Origin: Vibrio injensis
GTDB taxonomy: Bacteria > Pseudomonadota > Gammaproteobacteria > Enterobacterales > Vibrionaceae
Direction of reading: 5' to 3'
Length of the DNA stretch: 64,000 bases
Assembly (NCBI RefSeq): GCF_001895205.1
Contig: NZ_BDJF01000016.1
Location: 310,001 to 374,000, forward strand
Positions 18,883-28,240 of the stretch are shown one piece after another (within the stretch, counting starts at the first letter, position 1; each line of letters starts with the position of its first letter). The notes below the pieces were generated by a model. That model did not search any database. It saw only the letters and a program-made list of their open reading frames with translations, and was not told where the DNA came from. The translations under genes were made by a program, and so were the position numbers.

Positions 18883-20538
18883 ATGAAGCACAACATTTTA
18901 TCAGCGGTAATAGGAACATTACTGCTGTCATCTTCTCCTTTGATAGCTTCTGGAACGGATTCTGATATCACCACACGTATTATTGGCGGTGAAAAAGCAC
19001 AACCTAATGATTGGCCGTATATGGTTTCATTGGTTCGCACTGGTAACAATGACCCATTTTGTGGCGGTACTCTTCTTTCACAACAGCATGTACTCACTGC
19101 CGCCCATTGCGTGATTAAAAATACCGCTGATTTTGAAGTTCTGACTAACGCGTATCATATGGATAACCTATCCTCATCTACGCGCGTTGGAATAAAAAAC
19201 ATTTATATTCATCCAGCTTACAATAAAAATGAAAATGCTGGGTTAAATGATATTGCTATTTTAGAGCTCACCAATACTGTTGATGGTACTGCCGTAGTAC
19301 GGGGGAATCATGCTGATTTTACTCAGTTGACTGATGGCTCACCAATGAAAGCTATTGGCTTTGGTAATCGTCAACACAACGGAACATATGGTTTTGATGC
19401 GCCAAAGGTTCTGCATGAAGTCTCCTTACCTTTCGTATCTATGGACGAATGTAAAAAAATAGCCACGTATAAAAACCTAAAAGGTGATGGCGTACTTTGT
19501 GCAGGTCAGGAAGGGAAGACTATCTGTCAAGGTGACAGCGGTGGCCCACTATTTTTTGATAGTAACCTAGGTGTGAAACGCCAAATGGGGATCACCAGTT
19601 TTACTAAAAAGGGATGTACTACAGCGGCCGTATTTACCAACGTTAGCCATTATCAAGATTGGATAGACGATCACATCAAGGGCCTTTCTTATCAACAACA
19701 TAAAGATCTGGGTATTGTTCTATTAGGCACAAGTAGTCGTACTTTTGTCTTTACGAACAACTCTAATGAAGTTATCGAACTTAAAAATCCAACACTATTG
19801 AATAATGGCGAAATAGACCATAGCTTGACTATTCTGAGCAATTCCTGCATAGGTAATTTAGCTGTAGGTAAACAATGCGAAATTAGTCTCATCTACACAT
19901 TAGAAGAGTATGGCCAAGGTCGCATGACACTTGAATTTAAATCCGATGCTTTTGCCGAAGGTAAAGTATCAGCTTGGCTAGATTATGATGCATTAAGAAC
20001 TGCAACTCGAGACGTAAAAAACTACCTAGCCTTCTTACCAACACATAAAGCCTATGGTAACGACAAGCTGTGGACCGTTGAGGGCAAGTTTTTAAGAAGT
20101 GCACAAGATCTTGAAAAGGACGAGCAATCTGAACTTATCTTGGAAAACGTTCCTCGCGGTGAGCTTAGTTTTACCTATAATATTCAGTCAGATTCTCTAT
20201 TAGATTCTTTGACTATTTATATTAACGATAAATATGAGCAGAAAATTCGTATACGTAACCTTCTCACAGATGAATACACAAAACTAGGTTATCTAGCTCT
20301 TGAATTGACCAAAGAAAATAATAAAGTGCGTTTTGTTTATTCTCGTTCTGATCTCAGTCAGCAGCAAGATAGCCACATTCAGCTTTATGATATCAAACAC
20401 CAAAAGCTTAAAAGCGATCTGATCAATGAAATTTTAGTAGAACAAGCCAAAAATAGTGGCGGCGGTGGTAGTATTGGATTTGGCACAGGACTGGGGTTAT
20501 TTGCGCTAATGTGGATGCGTCGTTCACGGCAACAATAG
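18883..20538 (+). CDS. Secreted trypsin-like serine protease with GlyGly-CTERM anchor (Ves-type)
   Basis: The protein has 551 residues from the ATG at 18883, chosen for GAGGT just upstream and because a signal peptide follows (residues 1-23). The propeptide ends at Arg32 before IIGG (33-36), the trypsin activation site. The S1 triad is complete: His75 (LTAAHC), Asp123 (LNDIAIL) and Ser219 (CQGDSGGP). After about residue 265 comes a region of about 250 residues with beta-rich repeats, then SGGGGSIGFG, a hydrophobic helix and an Arg-rich tail. This is the GlyGly-CTERM signal processed by rhombosortase. V. cholerae VesA/B/C have the same design and leave by the type II system. No neighbour is functionally linked. 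Confidence 0.92.
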   Translation: MKHNILSAVIGTLLLSSSPLIASGTDSDITTRIIGGEKAQPNDWPYMVSLVRTGNNDPFCGGTLLSQQHVLTAAHCVIKNTADFEVLTNAYHMDNLSSSTRVGIKNIYIHPAYNKNENAGLNDIAILELTNTVDGTAVVRGNHADFTQLTDGSPMKAIGFGNRQHNGTYGFDAPKVLHEVSLPFVSMDECKKIATYKNLKGDGVLCAGQEGKTICQGDSGGPLFFDSNLGVKRQMGITSFTKKGCTTAAVFTNVSHYQDWIDDHIKGLSYQQHKDLGIVLLGTSSRTFVFTNNSNEVIELKNPTLLNNGEIDHSLTILSNSCIGNLAVGKQCEISLIYTLEEYGQGRMTLEFKSDAFAEGKVSAWLDYDALRTATRDVKNYLAFLPTHKAYGNDKLWTVEGKFLRSAQDLEKDEQSELILENVPRGELSFTYNIQSDSLLDSLTIYINDKYEQKIRIRNLLTDEYTKLGYLALELTKENNKVRFVYSRSDLSQQQDSHIQLYDIKHQKLKSDLINEILVEQAKNSGGGGSIGFGTGLGLFALMWMRRSRQQ

Positions 20539-20582
20539 CCATGATTGATTCTATTGAATATTGATAATATAAAACTAAATCA

Positions 20583-20619
20583 AAGCCCAAGCCGTCCGTG
20601 GATTGCTTGGGCTGCTTTT
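20583..20619. terminator. Intrinsic terminator between the protease and DUF1826 genes
   Basis: AGCCCAAGC and GCTTGGGCT form a 9-bp perfect stem with a 12-nt loop, followed by GCTTTT on the plus strand. It lies between two convergent genes and may serve both directions. Confidence 0.75.
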
Positions 20620-20622
20620 GAT

Positions 20623-21291
20623 CTATATGAAATCGATGGTCAATAATAAACGTCGTTCGTTCGGCACATATGCTGGTGAACGGTGCACTAAGCCGTTGTT
20701 TTCGTTTCCCTCCCAGCCACTGCCTTTTAGCAATGCGACATCACCCGTCGCCATTTGATGGATAACACTCTCTTTCGCGAATAAACCGGAGCAATCATCA
20801 GGTTGGCCCAAACTGCCCGCCCCCAGTTTCGTTCTATCGAGCCCTTGGTTACTCAACCACTGCGTGGCAGAACCCGCATAAGTGGTCACCAACCGACATG
20901 GAACATGATCGACGTGAAATTTAGGACACATAGGTTTATCAAGTATCGTTAGCCGCACCCCGACCTTTTGCGCATCAAACAAACAGCAAAACATATCAAC
21001 GATAAGAGCAATATCTTCACTCAATACTTTAGCACCAGCATAATCCACAAGTTTATCATGGAGCAGCTCAGCCGCATTCGCTGGGGTCACTGATAACGCT
21101 AAAGCCAATGATTTTGCTTGCTGCATCAACAATTCAATGTTGTGCTGCAACTCGGTAGATAAACCACGTTGCCATATCGCAATGTTATGCTCAGGTTGAT
21201 AAATATCCGTTAAGATGCTCGGCAATGGTCCAATCGGTGCAATGGCCATCTTTTCAACCGCAACCTGTTTTAGCACTATTTCATGACTCAT
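20623..21291 (-). CDS. DUF1826 domain protein, paired with COG0523 GTPase
   Basis: The protein has 222 residues from the ATG at 21291, which overlaps the upstream GTPase stop by 4 bp (ATGA). A longer frame adds 15 residues but lacks that coupling. Motifs seen are [23 protein letters not shown] (about 125-147), with His and Cys residues able to bind metal, [13 protein letters not shown], and [19 protein letters not shown] at the end, as in a cupin-like or dioxygenase-like fold (inference). DUF1826 has no established function. Genes for it are known to cluster with COG0523 zinc GTPases, so a role under zinc limitation is likely. Confidence 0.8.
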   Translation of the reverse strand: MSHEIVLKQVAVEKMAIAPIGPLPSILTDIYQPEHNIAIWQRGLSTELQHNIELLMQQAKSLALALSVTPANAAELLHDKLVDYAGAKVLSEDIALIVDMFCCLFDAQKVGVRLTILDKPMCPKFHVDHVPCRLVTTYAGSATQWLSNQGLDRTKLGAGSLGQPDDCSGLFAKESVIHQMATGDVALLKGSGWEGNENNGLVHRSPAYVPNERRLLLTIDFI

Positions 21292-22493
21292 ATCTCTCCC
21301 TCCCATCCTACAAATGGATCGGGTAAAGTCTGCCAAAGTACTTCACCAGCCAAGAAGGCTTCTTCGCTTAACAAACAGTCATCTAACGCTTTAATCATTG
21401 CCGTCTTATCTAGCCCCTGACCAATAAACACTAACTCCTGACGCTTATCGCCAAAGGGCTCTAGCCAATGTTCTTCAATCGCGGCTAAATCATCTTCATT
21501 TGTTGGCCATTGGTCTTGAGGAATAGCTTTCCAAAATAAACCAGCAAAACCATAATCTGCAATACCTCCAGCTTGATTCCACTGCCCAACCAGATCCGGA
21601 CGAGAAGCTAACCAAAAATGGCCTTTCGACCGCAGTAATTTGCCAAAATCACTAGTATTATGTAAAAAACGATACAGTTTTTCAGGATGAAACGGTCGAC
21701 GAGCCTGATAACTAAAACTACTGATCCCATACTCTTCTGTTTCTGGGATATGTTCACCTCTTAGCTCTTTTAACCAACCTGGCGCCTGTTGCGCACGTTC
21801 AAAGTTAAATAGCCCAGTATCTAATACTTCGGCGATATCAACTTGTCCGTTTTGGATAGGAATAATGCGAGCATGGGTATTCAACACCTTTAAAATAGAG
21901 GTCAAATGTTCGAGAGCCGTTTGAGAGACAAGATCCACCTTACTGATCAAAATAACATCAGCAAACTCAACTTGTTCAATCAATAAATCCGTTACACTAC
22001 GCTCATCTTCGTCACCGAGATGCTCTCCACGCTCCTGCAATGACTCAGCCGCGTGGTAATCACGCAGAAAATTCACCGCATCGACCACAGTAACCATAGT
22101 GTCTAAGATCGCAATATTGGAAAGTGAAAACCCATCCTCATCAGCAAAAGTAAACGTCTCCGCAACCGGCAGTGGCTCAGAAATCCCTGTTGATTCAATC
22201 ACCAGATTATCGAAACGCCCTTCCTTCGCCAATTGATTGACCGTCACCAACAGATCTTCACGTAGGGTGCAACAAATGCAGCCATTGCTCATTTCTACTA
22301 ACGTTTCTTCTTGATGACTCAGTGACACTTCGTTTTTTAGCGTAACTGAATCAATATTGATTTCACTCATATCGTTGACGATCACCGCAACTTTCTTGCC
22401 CTGACGATTATTCAAAATATGGCTGAGCACGGTGGTTTTTCCTGCGCCAAGAAAACCAGACAGGACCGTGACCGCAAGTTTTTTCTGGTTCAT
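21288..22493 (-). CDS. COG0523/CobW-type GTPase, putative zinc chaperone (ZigA-like)
   Basis: The protein has 401 residues from the ATG at 22493 ([20 protein letters not shown]). A 20-residue longer start is less likely. The G domain has P-loop GFLGAGKT (13-20), the metal-binding GCICCTL (71-77) that marks COG0523 proteins, and SKVD in place of NKxD (about 185). A CobW_C domain fills the last third. Zinc-starvation members move Zn to essential enzymes. It heads an operon with DUF1826 and has a Zur-like box upstream. Confidence 0.88.
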   Translation of the reverse strand: MNQKKLAVTVLSGFLGAGKTTVLSHILNNRQGKKVAVIVNDMSEINIDSVTLKNEVSLSHQEETLVEMSNGCICCTLREDLLVTVNQLAKEGRFDNLVIESTGISEPLPVAETFTFADEDGFSLSNIAILDTMVTVVDAVNFLRDYHAAESLQERGEHLGDEDERSVTDLLIEQVEFADVILISKVDLVSQTALEHLTSILKVLNTHARIIPIQNGQVDIAEVLDTGLFNFERAQQAPGWLKELRGEHIPETEEYGISSFSYQARRPFHPEKLYRFLHNTSDFGKLLRSKGHFWLASRPDLVGQWNQAGGIADYGFAGLFWKAIPQDQWPTNEDDLAAIEEHWLEPFGDKRQELVFIGQGLDKTAMIKALDDCLLSEEAFLAGEVLWQTLPDPFVGWEGEI

Positions 22494-22633
22494 AGCAGTG
22501 ACTCCAAACTGAATATGAATTCGAATCAGTAACCAGAATGAACATAAGTGCACGGTAACTGATCAATGTCGTTTTCGAACTTGATAAACGGTGACTTAGT
22601 GCGGTTTAGATTGATACCACCACCAAGAAAAAC

Positions 22634-22656
22634 CAAATGTTATAACATAACAATCT
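22634..22656 (-). promoter_or_regulatory. Putative Zur box
   Basis: The core GTTATAACATAAC (22639-22651) fits GTTATAnTATAAC at all but one fixed base. About 18 of 22 positions of the wider gammaproteobacterial Zur consensus match. ATGTTATAACAT inside it is a perfect palindrome. It lies 141 bp upstream of the COG0523 start, in the position expected for zinc-repressed control. Confidence 0.55.
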
Positions 22657-22770
22657 GGTTGCCAATCTTTGGTTGGAAATAAAAAATCGTTTATTAATGT
22701 GACGAGAAAGTGTCAGTGTTCATTCAAGTTAGAATGTTTACAAGAAAAGAATAGCGTTTATGGCAGGAGG

Positions 22771-23037
22771 TTAAGCAGTGATAAAAGAAAAACCCTGTAC
22801 AAAAAAGAACCTATTCCCTTTTGTACAGGGTTCTTGACCCTTATGTTTTGCTTGTCGTTTAAAACTACCTTTGCCTTTTTGCGCCTTAACTACTCGAGTA
22901 CGAAATAGCGAACTGGTGACTACGGCTTTCAGCGCATTATCTTTGATCACCCCTCGGCCATGCTCTAACGCTATTTCCTGCGTATACTCTGTATTGAGCG
23001 GCGAAAGCAGTTGTCTTTTCTTCACCTTTTTCTTCAC
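22771..23037 (-). CDS. arfA: Alternative ribosome-rescue factor ArfA
   Basis: ArfA has about 88 residues from a GTG at 23037, chosen because GTGAGG stands 6 nt before it. A GTG at 23049 is also in frame. The core RGVIKDNALKAVVTSSLFRTRVVKAQKGKGSFKR is the ArfA signature: the KDNA helix, the LFR.RV motif and the basic KGKGS tail that enters the mRNA channel. ArfA recruits RF2 to ribosomes stalled on non-stop mRNA when trans-translation fails. As in E. coli, a strong hairpin lies inside the gene before the stop. The transcript is thus cut or terminated there and the full product is made mainly when tmRNA is limiting. Confidence 0.88.
   Translation of the reverse strand: MKKKVKKRQLLSPLNTEYTQEIALEHGRGVIKDNALKAVVTSSLFRTRVVKAQKGKGSFKRQAKHKGQEPCTKGNRFFFVQGFSFITA
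22786..22832 (-). promoter_or_regulatory. In-gene hairpin/terminator controlling arfA
   Basis: AACCCTGTACAAAA (22791-22804) and TTTTGTACAGGGTT (22819-22832) are perfect 14-bp arms around a 14-nt loop. On the minus strand the stem is followed by TTTCTTTTA, so it can stop transcription before the arfA stop codon at 22771, and it can also be an RNase III target. The arrangement matches the known control of arfA by non-stop mRNA. Confidence 0.85.
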
Positions 23038-23331
23038 AGTAAACCTCACTTAAATGACACAATTATAAAATCTATTAATTAACCAAAACCTAAACTGGCA
23101 GGGCCGAAGCGTTCACCGCCAGCACTTTCAAGAATCTACCAACAGTAGCAAAAAATATAACCAACATGACTACGACCTCAAACGTCATGAGTATATCAAA
23201 AATTAGCATAATAACGATAGACAGTCTGAGACAGGGTAATTCTGCTTTGGTGAACGGCATTTCATCACTTATAGTACAACTCTGAACTTTATAGCCAGCG
23301 CTTGGCAAGCGTCGATAATAAGGAAAATACA

Positions 23332-24477
23332 ATGGCTGAACGCATTGAAAGCCTAGATTTTATCCGAGGGGTTGCCGTTCTCGGTATACTGTTTATGAAC
23401 ATCATGGCAATGGCAACCCCTATTGAGGCCTATTATAGCCCTTTTTGGCGTGAAGGTTTATCAACATGGGAAGTGCCTTTTTATCACCTACAAAGCCTGT
23501 TGTTCGAGAGCCGCTTTATGTCGATCTTCAGCCTGCTGTTTGGTGTGGGATTGTATATTCAGTATCAAAGTGCGCTAGCAAAAAACCTTCCTGTACAGGC
23601 CAGGTTGTCGTCACGGCTACGTTGGTTATTATTATTTGGCCTTTTGCATGGTTTTTTACTTTTTGAGGGCGATATTTTAACTCTATACGCATGCTGTGGT
23701 TTTTTACTCATTCGTTTACTTGCTCTTAGCAACAAAAAGCAGTTTATTCTCGCATTGCTTCTAATAGGCTTAGGCCAAATGTTAATGCTGGGGTTCGTTG
23801 CCCTACTACTATATCACGACATCCCGATTTTCACCGCAGAGTTACCCTTGAGTGGAACTGCCCTCACAACACTCCAACAAACATGGACAAGCTATCCAGA
23901 TCGCCTACTTGCCCAAGCAATTAACTTTACTCAATTCTTATTATTTATCCCATTAACCGTGCTTTGGTATAACACTGGCTTAATGCTGATCGGTATTTTG
24001 CTGTACAAAAACGGCTTCTTTCAACAAAGTCGCTGGCTACCTTGGGGACTTGGCTGCTTACTACTCGGATTAATTTTAGGATGGGGTGTACAGCAGCTAC
24101 GGATAACATTCGGGCTGAGCTTGGACGTTGGCTTCTCAACGATACTTTTGATGATGTTGACGGGCTTGCTCTCAGCGATTGGTTACTGCTCATTACTGAT
24201 GTTATTCGCCAACCATCACCATGTGTTGGTTCGCTTATTAAAGCAAGTCGGCAGAATGGCCTTTACGCTTTATATATTACAAAGCGTCATGGTTTATCTG
24301 ATCTTTGTATGGCTCGCTCCACAGTTATGGGGCCAACTCGGTAGGCCAGAGCTGATGGCCTTAGTCATTGTGTTAACCGTTTTTCAAATATGGTTTGCTG
24401 ATTTCTGGCAGCAGCGCTACGGGCAAGGCCCTTTGGAAAGAGGCTGGCGATATTTAGCCTATCGACGGTTTAGATAA
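23332..24477 (+). CDS. DUF418-family integral membrane protein
   Basis: The protein has 381 residues from the ATG at 23332, with AAGGAA 6 nt before it. A TTG at 23302 is in frame but lacks a ribosome site. RIESLDFIRGVAVLGILFMNI at residues 3-23 and SLLFGVGLYIQ at about 68-78 are the start of acyltransferase-3/DUF418-type proteins. The C-terminal GRMAFTLYILQS and QRYGQGPLERGWRYL are DUF418 hallmarks. About 10 transmembrane helices are present. No substrate is known. It has no operon partner: arfA lies upstream on the other strand, and a palindrome follows. Confidence 0.88.
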   Translation: MAERIESLDFIRGVAVLGILFMNIMAMATPIEAYYSPFWREGLSTWEVPFYHLQSLLFESRFMSIFSLLFGVGLYIQYQSALAKNLPVQARLSSRLRWLLLFGLLHGFLLFEGDILTLYACCGFLLIRLLALSNKKQFILALLLIGLGQMLMLGFVALLLYHDIPIFTAELPLSGTALTTLQQTWTSYPDRLLAQAINFTQFLLFIPLTVLWYNTGLMLIGILLYKNGFFQQSRWLPWGLGCLLLGLILGWGVQQLRITFGLSLDVGFSTILLMMLTGLLSAIGYCSLLMLFANHHHVLVRLLKQVGRMAFTLYILQSVMVYLIFVWLAPQLWGQLGRPELMALVIVLTVFQIWFADFWQQRYGQGPLERGWRYLAYRRFR

Positions 24478-24499
24478 CCTTTGTACGTCTTTAAACTTG

Positions 24500-24525
24500 A
24501 ATATGGCGAAATTATTCGCCATATT
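24500..24525 (+). terminator. Palindromic stem-loop after the DUF418 gene
   Basis: AATATGGCGAA and TTCGCCATATT are perfect 11-bp arms around ATTA, 22 bp after the DUF418 stop. No U-tract follows, so termination may be weak or the stem may protect the 3' end. Confidence 0.5.
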
Positions 24526-24656
24526 GACCCGTCAAGTAATACCTGAACAAAGCTCAATTTTCGAAAAATCTAGGTGTTACTCTAGACAAGCGCTTTTACG
24601 ACAATTTATGGAACGCTACGAAATCGTCACTCATTGATTTGAGAATCTTTAGATAA

Positions 24657-24683
24657 GAAAAAAGACGCCTTTGGACGTCTTTT
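24657..24683 (-). terminator. Terminator of tRNA-Ser
   Basis: AAAAGACG and CGTCTTTT pair around an 8-base centre (24660-24683), with T-rich sequence continuing on the minus strand. It ends 11 bp before the tRNA 3' end. Confidence 0.8.
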
Positions 24684-24693
24684 AACATGAATG

Positions 24694-24781
24694 TGGCGGT
24701 GAGTGAGAGATTCGAACTCTCGGTACGTTGCCGTACACACACTTTCCAGGCGTGCTCCTTCAGCCACTCGGACAACTCACC
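24694..24781 (-). tRNA. tRNA-Ser (anticodon GGA)
   Basis: The gene is 88 nt including an encoded CCA. The acceptor stem pairs GGTGAGT with ACTCACC, followed by discriminator G and CCA. The D-arm contains GTCCGAGTGGCTGAAGGAG. The anticodon loop CTGGAAA gives anticodon GGA (reads UCC/UCU). There is a long variable arm as in all serine tRNAs, and the T-arm is GAGAGTTCGAATCTCTC. It is transcribed alone and followed by a terminator. Confidence 0.97.
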
Positions 24782-24999
24782 GTAATATGCTAGCATGTTG
24801 TGCTAACGAGGCGCTAATTTAATGATATTCATTAATAGGGTCAAGCAGAAATCTGAAAAAAACTCATATCTTGACTTGTTTGGCTAATTATTGCCTCATT
24901 TGTTCAAAAACCCCTCATCAGTCTCCTTGAAGCTCGCATTGATCGTACGTTTAGAGTTAAGATAACTTCACTTTTTGCTGTTGACTATGAGGCTTTACT

Positions 25000-25575
25000 T
25001 TGACCTTAAACGATATTCTAAGCGCTGCAGATTTAGAAGATAAACTTCTTAATGAAGCGAAAACCCAAGGCTTTATTACTGCCATGGCCCTCGCGCCGAA
25101 TGTTCTTCCTCCTTCAGAATGGTTGCCATTTTTGTGGGGTGGTGATGATACGGCCCCTTTTAGTGATGCAAAGCAGATGGAAAGCTATTTTGGGTTGATT
25201 ATCCGTTTATGGAATGAATATCGCCCTGCTCTTTTAGACAGCAGTTGGACTTGGCCTGAGGGATGTGAACTGGATGAAGAAGATATCGTCACACAGAATA
25301 CTCGTGATTTCTGTGAAGGAGTTTTACAGGGCTGGCAATTAACACGTGATGATTGGGAAGTGTTGATGCCAGAAAATAGCCAAGAGAATGCTCTGATGGG
25401 TGGTGTATTGTTATCGTTGAGCATGTTGTACGATCCAGAAACGTCTTTGGCCACCTTAGCTGAACAAGGCATGAACGATTTAGATCAGTTTACTGAAATC
25501 TATAACGCGATTCCTGTGATGCTATGTGGTTTAACTCAGCGCGCCGTCGATTTAGCAGAGTCCGACTCTCAATAA
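25000..25575 (+). CDS. UPF0149/YecA-like protein without SEC-C motif
   Basis: The protein has 191 residues from a TTG at 25000, with TGAGG about 9 nt upstream. It has the helical UPF0149 fold. AKTQGFITAMALAPNVLPPSEWLPFLWGGDD at about residues 20-50 and FCEGVLQGWQLTRDDWEVL near 105-125 match the YecA branch. E. coli YecA continues into a SEC-C zinc motif, which is absent here. Function is not known. It is a single gene closed by a terminator shared with nadA. Confidence 0.8.
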   Translation: MTLNDILSAADLEDKLLNEAKTQGFITAMALAPNVLPPSEWLPFLWGGDDTAPFSDAKQMESYFGLIIRLWNEYRPALLDSSWTWPEGCELDEEDIVTQNTRDFCEGVLQGWQLTRDDWEVLMPENSQENALMGGVLLSLSMLYDPETSLATLAEQGMNDLDQFTEIYNAIPVMLCGLTQRAVDLAESDSQ

Positions 25576-25612
25576 CCACGCCAGCAATCACGACCATCTA
25601 AAGCATTAACTC

Positions 25613-25645
25613 AAAAAAACCGCCAGTCGCAACTGACGGTTTTTT
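25613..25645. terminator. Bidirectional terminator between the UPF0149 gene and nadA
   Basis: AAAAAACCG(C)CAGT, loop CGCA, ACTG(A)CGGTTTTTT form a stem with one mismatch and with A- and T-tracts on either side. It lies between convergent genes. Confidence 0.85.
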
Positions 25646-25647
25646 CG

Positions 25648-26709
25648 TTAAGCATTACCTTGTACTTGGCGATTGAGCTGCTCAGCAAAATCAAGCATAC
25701 GATTTAACGGAATCAGTGATTTTACTCGTATCGCTTCGTCAACAAACACCTCATGTTCACGGCCGCCTTCAAGTAGGGCTTGTTCAATTGCTTTTAGGCC
25801 GTTCATTGCCATCCACGGGCAATGTGCACAGCTGCGGCAGGTGGCTCCAGCGCCGGCGGTTGGTGCTTCAATTAGCTCTTTTTCTGGCACCATCTGCTGC
25901 ATTTTAAAGAAGATGCCTTTATCCGTCGCCACGATCATTTTTGACTGTGGTAAGGTTTTCGCCGCTTTGATTAATTGACTGGTCGAGCCAACCGCATCAG
26001 CGAGTTCAACCACACTGGCCGGAGATTCTGGGTGAACGAGAATCGCAGCATCTGGATACAAGGCTTTCATTTTACGTAAGGCATCAGCAGAAAACTCATC
26101 ATGCACCACGCACTCACCTTGCCACAAGAGCATTTCTGCTCCGGTTTTTTTGGCAATATAAGCGCCAAGGTGACGATCGGGACCCCAGATTATCTTTTTA
26201 TCTTGTGAATCAAGATGTTCAACAATATCTAAGGCAATACTCGAGGTGACCACCCAATCAGCACGTGCTTTCACGGCCGCAGAAGTATTAGCGTATACCA
26301 CAACGGTATGATCTGGATGGGCATCGCAAAATTCGGTGAATTTATCGGCCGGACAACCTAAATCAAGTGAACACTCGGCTTTTAAGGTTGGCATCAGAAT
26401 CCGCTTTTCTGGGGTCAGTATTTTCGCTGACTCCCCCATAAAACGCACACCAGCAATGATCAGTGTCGTCGCAGAATGACGATTACCAAATTTAGCCATT
26501 TCAAGTGAGTCGCCGACAAAACCGCCCGTCTCTTCTGCTAAGGCTTGAATTTCTGGGTCAGTATAGTAATGGGCGATCAGTACTGCATCTTTCTCTTTTA
26601 GTAACTGCTTAATACTTGCTAAATAAGCCGTTTTCTCCATCTCACTAAGAGGAATAGGCTTCGCTGGGAAAGGGTAAACGGTGTCTATTTTATCCAGTAT
26701 GTGACTCAT
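25648..26709 (-). CDS. nadA: Quinolinate synthase NadA
   Basis: The 353-residue cytoplasmic [4Fe-4S] enzyme condenses iminoaspartate with dihydroxyacetone phosphate to quinolinate in NAD synthesis. Motifs are [30 protein letters not shown] (about 43-72), [16 protein letters not shown] with a cluster cysteine, [18 protein letters not shown], and the C-terminal [13 protein letters not shown] carrying another cluster cysteine. Its length fits the long enterobacterial form. It sits just downstream of cpoB, as in many gammaproteobacteria, but a terminator separates them. Confidence 0.96.
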   Translation of the reverse strand: MSHILDKIDTVYPFPAKPIPLSEMEKTAYLASIKQLLKEKDAVLIAHYYTDPEIQALAEETGGFVGDSLEMAKFGNRHSATTLIIAGVRFMGESAKILTPEKRILMPTLKAECSLDLGCPADKFTEFCDAHPDHTVVVYANTSAAVKARADWVVTSSIALDIVEHLDSQDKKIIWGPDRHLGAYIAKKTGAEMLLWQGECVVHDEFSADALRKMKALYPDAAILVHPESPASVVELADAVGSTSQLIKAAKTLPQSKMIVATDKGIFFKMQQMVPEKELIEAPTAGAGATCRSCAHCPWMAMNGLKAIEQALLEGGREHEVFVDEAIRVKSLIPLNRMLDFAEQLNRQVQGNA

Positions 26710-26805
26710 TGCTCTGCTCTATGGATCATTGTAATAATCCAGACATTGTACACTGTATCGGTCATCGGACACAAAAAAACCAACTAAGCACCATATAGTA
26801 TACAG

Positions 26806-26833
26806 AATAAAAAGCCACTCCGAAGAGTGGCTC
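26806..26833 (-). terminator. Terminator of the tol-pal-cpoB operon
   Basis: On the minus strand AGCCACTC-TTCG-GAGTGGCT is followed by TTTTTATT, 27 bp after the cpoB stop. The TTCG tetraloop makes the stem especially stable. Confidence 0.9.
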
Positions 26834-26859
26834 AGCATTATCAGGGTGATATAAACACG

Positions 26860-27639
26860 TTACTTTAATTTATCCTGAGCAGCTTTCGCCGAAGCACTAT
26901 TCGGATATTCATTAATTACTTGCTGATAATATTTTTTTGCTTGAGCCGTATTATTATTACGCGCAGCGATATCACCGAGCTTGACTAAAGCATCAGCGCG
27001 CTTATTCGAATCTGAATAGCTTAATACCGCCGCAAAACTTTTCGCTGATTGTTGATCTTGACGCTTGGCGAAATGTAACTGACCAAGCCAGTAGTGGGCA
27101 TTTGCCGCAAAACTGGAATCCGGATAATCAGCTTGGAATTTTTCAAATGCAGCTATCGCACCAGCGTAATCACGCTTTTTTAAAATTAAATCCACAGCGT
27201 TCTGATAAGCCGCTTGCTCGTTCACATCGCTACTAAAAGTGCCTAGTGGCAGTTCATCACTTTGATTGGCAGCGATGGCATCTGCAGATGGCGATTGTTT
27301 AGCTGCACTACGTAAATTATCGAGCTCAACAAACAGTTCACGCTGGCGCTGCAACATTTGCTGCATATCGTAAGTATTTCTTTCTAGTTGCCCACGGAGC
27401 TCATTAATTTCTAGTGCCATTTCGTCGAGTTGCTGCTGCATTTGCAACTGCATACGGTTGCGATTTTCAAGCAAACGTTCTAAACGGGCAACATCACCTT
27501 CATTTGGCACGGCGCGATTAGCCGACGTTGAGACTGAACGCTGACTAAGATCGGATACTGGAGCTGGTGCAGCGAGCGTAATGCTCGCTGCACTTGCCAG
27601 TAACGTAAGCGTAAAAACTTGCTTTAAGTTACTGAACAT
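26860..27639 (-). CDS. cpoB: Cell division coordinator CpoB (YbgF)
   Basis: This 259-residue periplasmic protein has a signal peptide (residues 1-23, cleavage near LAAPA). A trimerising coiled coil rich in Gln, Leu and Arg (about 45-115) and a C-terminal TPR-type domain (about 135-259, with YQNAVDLILKKRDYAGAIAAFEKFQADYPDS) follow. CpoB links outer-membrane constriction by Tol-Pal with septal peptidoglycan synthesis. It is the last gene of the operon, 14 bp after pal. Confidence 0.94.
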   Translation of the reverse strand: MFSNLKQVFTLTLLASAASITLAAPAPVSDLSQRSVSTSANRAVPNEGDVARLERLLENRNRMQLQMQQQLDEMALEINELRGQLERNTYDMQQMLQRQRELFVELDNLRSAAKQSPSADAIAANQSDELPLGTFSSDVNEQAAYQNAVDLILKKRDYAGAIAAFEKFQADYPDSSFAANAHYWLGQLHFAKRQDQQSAKSFAAVLSYSDSNKRADALVKLGDIAARNNNTAQAKKYYQQVINEYPNSASAKAAQDKLK

Positions 27640-27653
27640 GAGGGATACCTCAA

Positions 27654-28193
27654 TTAGTAAACAAGAACAGCTCGGCGGTTCTTCGCGTAAGCTTCTTCAG
27701 TTTGACCTAGAACCAATGGTTTTTCTTCACCATAGCTCACGATCGAAATTTGATTGGCTTGTACACCTAGAGCCTCTAAATATTTGGCTACGGCGTTAGC
27801 ACGACGCTCACCAAGTGCAATGTTGTATTCTGGCGTACCGCGCTCATCAGCGTGGCCTTCTACCGTCACTTTTAGACTCGGGTTTTTGCTTAGGTAAGCA
27901 GCATGAGCTGCAAGCATTTCTTCGTAACTACGTGCGATAGTGGCATTGTCAAATGCAAAATAAATGGTTTGTGTTTCACGAAGTGCTTGTTCTTTAAGCT
28001 CTTGCTCTGACAACTGCCCATACTCACCAATTGGAGAAACAACGGTGGTGTCTACACTACCCGCGCTACCAGACGTTGTTTGGTTAGTCTGTGAACCTGA
28101 TGCTGATGCGGCATCATCACTTGAGCTACATGCAGTAATAGCTAAAACAGGTAGCGCAATTAGGAGTCCCTTGAGAACTTTATTAAGTTGCAT
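27654..28193 (-). CDS. pal: Peptidoglycan-associated lipoprotein Pal
   Basis: This 179-residue outer-membrane lipoprotein has lipobox LAITAC with Cys22 as the lipidated residue. A Ser/Thr/Gly-rich linker spans to about 60, and the OmpA-like peptidoglycan-binding domain spans 70-179 ([35 protein letters not shown]). It anchors the outer membrane to peptidoglycan and is pulled to division sites by TolA/TolB. Confidence 0.96.
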   Translation of the reverse strand: MQLNKVLKGLLIALPVLAITACSSSDDAASASGSQTNQTTSGSAGSVDTTVVSPIGEYGQLSEQELKEQALRETQTIYFAFDNATIARSYEEMLAAHAAYLSKNPSLKVTVEGHADERGTPEYNIALGERRANAVAKYLEALGVQANQISIVSYGEEKPLVLGQTEEAYAKNRRAVLVY

Positions 28194-28240
28194 CTTATTT
28201 TCCTTACTATGAAATAGTTAGTTGCTAAATTATATGTTGG

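Noticed and set aside
22669..22908. Plus-strand open frame of 79 residues over arfA
   Set aside because: It is antisense to arfA and crosses its hairpin. The minus-strand product has the ArfA signature, this one has no family features.
23090..23332. Minus-strand open frame of up to 80 residues with hydrophobic segments in the arfA-DUF418 gap
   Set aside because: The first start is TTG overlapping the DUF418 start, the ATG at 23260 has no ribosome site, and the translation resembles no known protein. It may be a chance frame or a decayed small membrane gene.
24596..24796. Minus-strand open frame of 66 residues over tRNA-Ser
   Set aside because: It is a translation of the tRNA gene and its terminator.
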